From an uncultured Candidatus Melainabacteria bacterium (GTDB taxonomy: Bacteria > Cyanobacteriota > Vampirovibrionia > Gastranaerophilales > Gastranaerophilaceae): DNA of 15,795 nucleotides. How positions within the stretch are numbered: the stretch's first letter is position 1; every line of letters begins with the position of its first letter. The notes under the pieces were generated by a model that was not told the origin of the DNA, did not search any database, and saw only the letters and a program-made list of their open reading frames with translations. The stretch covers positions 1 to 15,795 of the forward strand of contig CAMHMW010000030.1 in assembly GCA_946186335.1 (NCBI GenBank), written 5' to 3'. This document shows, piece after piece, positions 14,601 through 15,795 of this stretch. Both the position numbers and the translations under genes were made by a program.

Positions 14601-15795
14601 AATGCAACAATCGGAAATATTATAGGTGATTTTGAAAACAATACCATTAGTGTTGATACATCCGCTGCTCCCGGTACTTTATCCGTAAACGGTGGTGCAA
14701 TTGCTAACTCAAACAAAATGGGTAATATTACCGGAGATTTTACCGAAAACGGAATAGAAGTGAAAGCAAACTCAAATAGTAATAACAATACAATATGCGG
14801 GGGGGCGGTATATACCGCTGGTGCTATTGGTAATTCAAGCGGCGGCTTCATAAACTCCTCATTTATAGATAATTACATAAAATCTGAGGGGTCAGATAAT
14901 ATAAATATGTATGGTGCTGCTATATATAGTGCGTATACTAATTTATATTTCCAGTCGACAGGAAATAATGTATCAAGAATTTCAGGCAACTATCTGCAAA
15001 AAGGTGCAAATGGTGAAAAAGATTATCAGGCAATATATATGAATTCAACATACAATTCTGTAAATTTCTATGCCAAAAGTGGCGGTTCATATGTAATTGA
15101 CGACTATATTACAGGTTTAACCGGTTATGATGTCAACTTTACGGGTACAGGTAATGGTGAAACCGTACATCTTAATAATAATCTGCTTAATGCGGATGTT
15201 ACAACCAACGCCATAATTATGGATTTACAAAATGATATTCCGTTTACATACACAATGAACACCTTAAATTCATCTGCAAATACGAAATGGAAAATAGATG
15301 TAAACCTGAATGATATGACTGCGGATAAAATAATTACTGCTGCCGCATCAAGTGGTACGGTAGTCTTGGATTCTATCAAGTTTATCGGAACAACAGATTT
15401 GGAAAGATGGACTATCCAGATTTTAGATACACCGAACAGTAATCTTCAACTTAAATTTGGTGATTCCATAATCTTTGTTGATTTGCCGGAGGGTATTGAC
15501 GTGCCCGAAAGAATTCAGGATATAATTCCGGATACGGTTTCTTATGATGATGTATTTGTTCTTAAAGGTGGTCTTAATATAGATACAACAACTACAACCA
15601 ATGATTCTATCGGTATTGTCGGAGATAAGATTTATACGGATACCCTTCCTGTTTTAAATCAGAAAGAAAGCGAAGAACGTAATTTCAACTTTACAGACGC
15701 TGAACAGGTTTATACGATTAATAACACACTTGGAAACACAGCAACAGGCGAAATGCACATAAACGGGGTAACAGATGAAGAAGGCAACCGCTCAA
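11667..15795 (+). CDS. Second giant autotransporter adhesin, Pmp-like repeats (3' end beyond window)
   Basis: The frame from ATG 11667 is open for 1376 codons to the window edge. The signal peptide has a long basic N-region (MKKTRVKNTKLGTSKALK), a hydrophobic core (IATLAGIMVLGG) and cleavage near TQA-A (residue 37-38). Residues about 40-250 are a distinct tyrosine-rich N-domain. Residues about 254-1100 hold around 20 units, each combining (I)(T/N)(G/A)(D/N)F(I)NN with GGAIYN. These are the FxxN and GGA(I/V/L) motifs of chlamydial polymorphic outer membrane proteins. From about residue 1105 (GNYLQKG..GEKDYQAIYM) the protein aligns with residues about 975-1270 of the first autotransporter. The barrel is not in the window; by alignment about 680 residues remain. 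The start follows GAGGA. Surface adhesion is inferred from the family. Confidence 0.9.
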   Translation, partial: MKKTRVKNTKLGTSKALKIATLAGIMVLGGSVNDTQAAEKGLQTATTIDTITTESKSYLNGNHNNYILDTEAADTKLKVVIDGTEYYFTPNETTAKRNAELKNLVATGSAALKESDASNYLFQYTDANSVTKYYTYDQTKLPQSGYSLTPTTATTGDNLVQKYVWDDETETLENDNYTYALRKTEYGQGDSAKYFKWALDENNNRVLADATAGDADITALYNGNENTTYGQVYENIIKDIGTVYNPTGTSSNHNYRVGGAAISNTSATPISIGTVDEKVLFNNNLTKGTLRTTATGARHLDIRGGAVYNESTITDINADFINNSIDYTEYDGGTGQSWIPIAYALGGGIYNSGVIDNINGLFKENHINAFAGGNSACIYTRGSAIYNSNEIRTITADFINNYAVVNSSKNLDSQGNNHSAQNAHGGAIYNEGTIGSINGNFYNNILTTDNTENTMAVGRNLNGAAIYNTGTIGQITGDFINNASAGESIGNYGNDVSLNSNGGAVYFGGYNNGYIGNITGNFIGNYSKAKSSSDDLRVYPSANGGAIAVAGSVTIDNLNANFINNYTEAIANGPENIAYARGGAINLSSGKINYIVGDFINNYVYANIISENAQSNSSTVGGGGLYVYSEICNLTGDFINNLAHVDDTKNGVNITSHVYGGAIEFNRAINNLTGGFYGNKILTNYNAGTATINLNGGAVYNNSSLLKGSQITADFINNSIHTDIVTGTEGTVSMSGGGYDNYNSGKNVIDITGNFIKNEITGDIKTQNGALTLSTYGGGLSNMAYQPAGGTNGVTSKLENINGNFIGNKIDLKADSENSSATAQIYGGALSNQDTIAPNCSWSSPSINASIASITGDFKQNTINTDIHARQDLTADIQGGAIYNGTVADIGYLFLQIGNISGNFTENIINADLSTDNGLLTAGIYGGAISNRGNSHVSNTSKIGNITGNFKNNSINLTSASGVSSSVNIGGGAIYNSNNATIGNIIGDFENNTISVDTSAAPGTLSVNGGAIANSNKMGNITGDFTENGIEVKANSNSNNNTICGGAVYTAGAIGNSSGGFINSSFIDNYIKSEGSDNINMYGAAIYSAYTNLYFQSTGNNVSRISGNYLQKGANGEKDYQAIYMNSTYNSVNFYAKSGGSYVIDDYITGLTGYDVNFTGTGNGETVHLNNNLLNADVTTNAIIMDLQNDIPFTYTMNTLNSSANTKWKIDVNLNDMTADKIITAAASSGTVVLDSIKFIGTTDLERWTIQILDTPNSNLQLKFGDSIIFVDLPEGIDVPERIQDIIPDTVSYDDVFVLKGGLNIDTTTTTNDSIGIVGDKIYTDTLPVLNQKESEERNFNFTDAEQVYTINNTLGNTATGEMHINGVTDEEGNRS
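12430..14990 (+). repeat. FxNN/GGAI repeat array in autotransporter 2 passenger
   Basis: About 20 degenerate units of roughly 38-50 residues run through this stretch. A typical unit is GGAIYN(x)GTI(G)xI(N/T)GxF(I)NN followed by a variable polar segment of 10-25 residues. Examples are DFINNSI, NFYNNIL, DFINNAS, NFIGNYS, DFINNYV, NFTENII, NFKNNSI and DFENNTI. Unlike the first autotransporter there is no clear higher-order period. The pattern predicts a right-handed beta-helix with asparagine ladders. Confidence 0.8.

Noticed and set aside
314..15795. The outward-facing autotransporter pair as ends of an invertible segment or mobile island.
   Set aside because: No terminal repeats, integrase or recombination sites are visible, and the paralogues are too diverged in DNA for obvious frequent inversion.

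Overview
The window comes from a low-GC bacterium with an outer membrane. It carries two very large type V (autotransporter) surface proteins, UGA-containing prfB, and strong Shine-Dalgarno sites on nearly every gene. Several traits point to the gut cyanobacterial sister group Gastranaerophilales (Melainabacteria/Vampirovibrionia). These are an N-terminal 'TFKA' tag on a small hypothetical protein, a pilin core of the 'IGIIAAMTIPSLVAN' type, a probable FeFe-hydrogenase-associated ACT-like regulator, and Pmp-like autotransporters. The lineage call is an inference from remembered family features, not a database result.

Layout, left to right. (1) 57-287 (+) encodes a 76-aa ACT-like protein resembling the iron-only hydrogenase system regulator (TM1266) family. 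It ends at a bidirectional terminator. (2) 314-6163 (-) encodes a 1949-aa autotransporter: signal peptide, GG-rich beta-helix repeats, proline-rich linker, beta-barrel, and an unusual basic tail of 52 residues. (3) 6398-7885 (+) encodes a UshA/5'-nucleotidase-family protein without a signal peptide. (4) 7889-8659 (-) encodes a six-span membrane protein of unknown function. (5) 8744-9827 (+) is prfB (release factor 2), read through a programmed +1 frameshift. It ends at a second bidirectional terminator. (6) 10983-9887 (-) is an operon of mscL followed by a zinc-ribbon/pseudopilin-like membrane protein, driven by a full-consensus sigma70 promoter. (7) 11110-11541 (+) encodes a small lineage-type protein. 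(8) 11667 to the window end (+) encodes a second autotransporter. It is open for 1376 codons and cut by the window edge.

The two autotransporters are paralogues pointing outwards from a core of housekeeping and membrane genes. Their post-repeat modules align along most of the visible length. Their leaders share an element placed exactly 50 nt before each start codon. That element fits a sigma28 (FliA/SigD-like) promoter: TAAAGT(T/C)T and (G/T)CCGA(C/A)AT, with 17 nt between TAAA and CCGA in both genes. This is the most interesting signal in the window. It suggests that the surface adhesins are co-regulated by an alternative sigma factor.

No tRNA, rRNA, CRISPR array or insertion sequence was seen. 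No gene-free stretch exceeds 300 bases; the longest is the 234-bp divergent intergenic region at 6164-6397.
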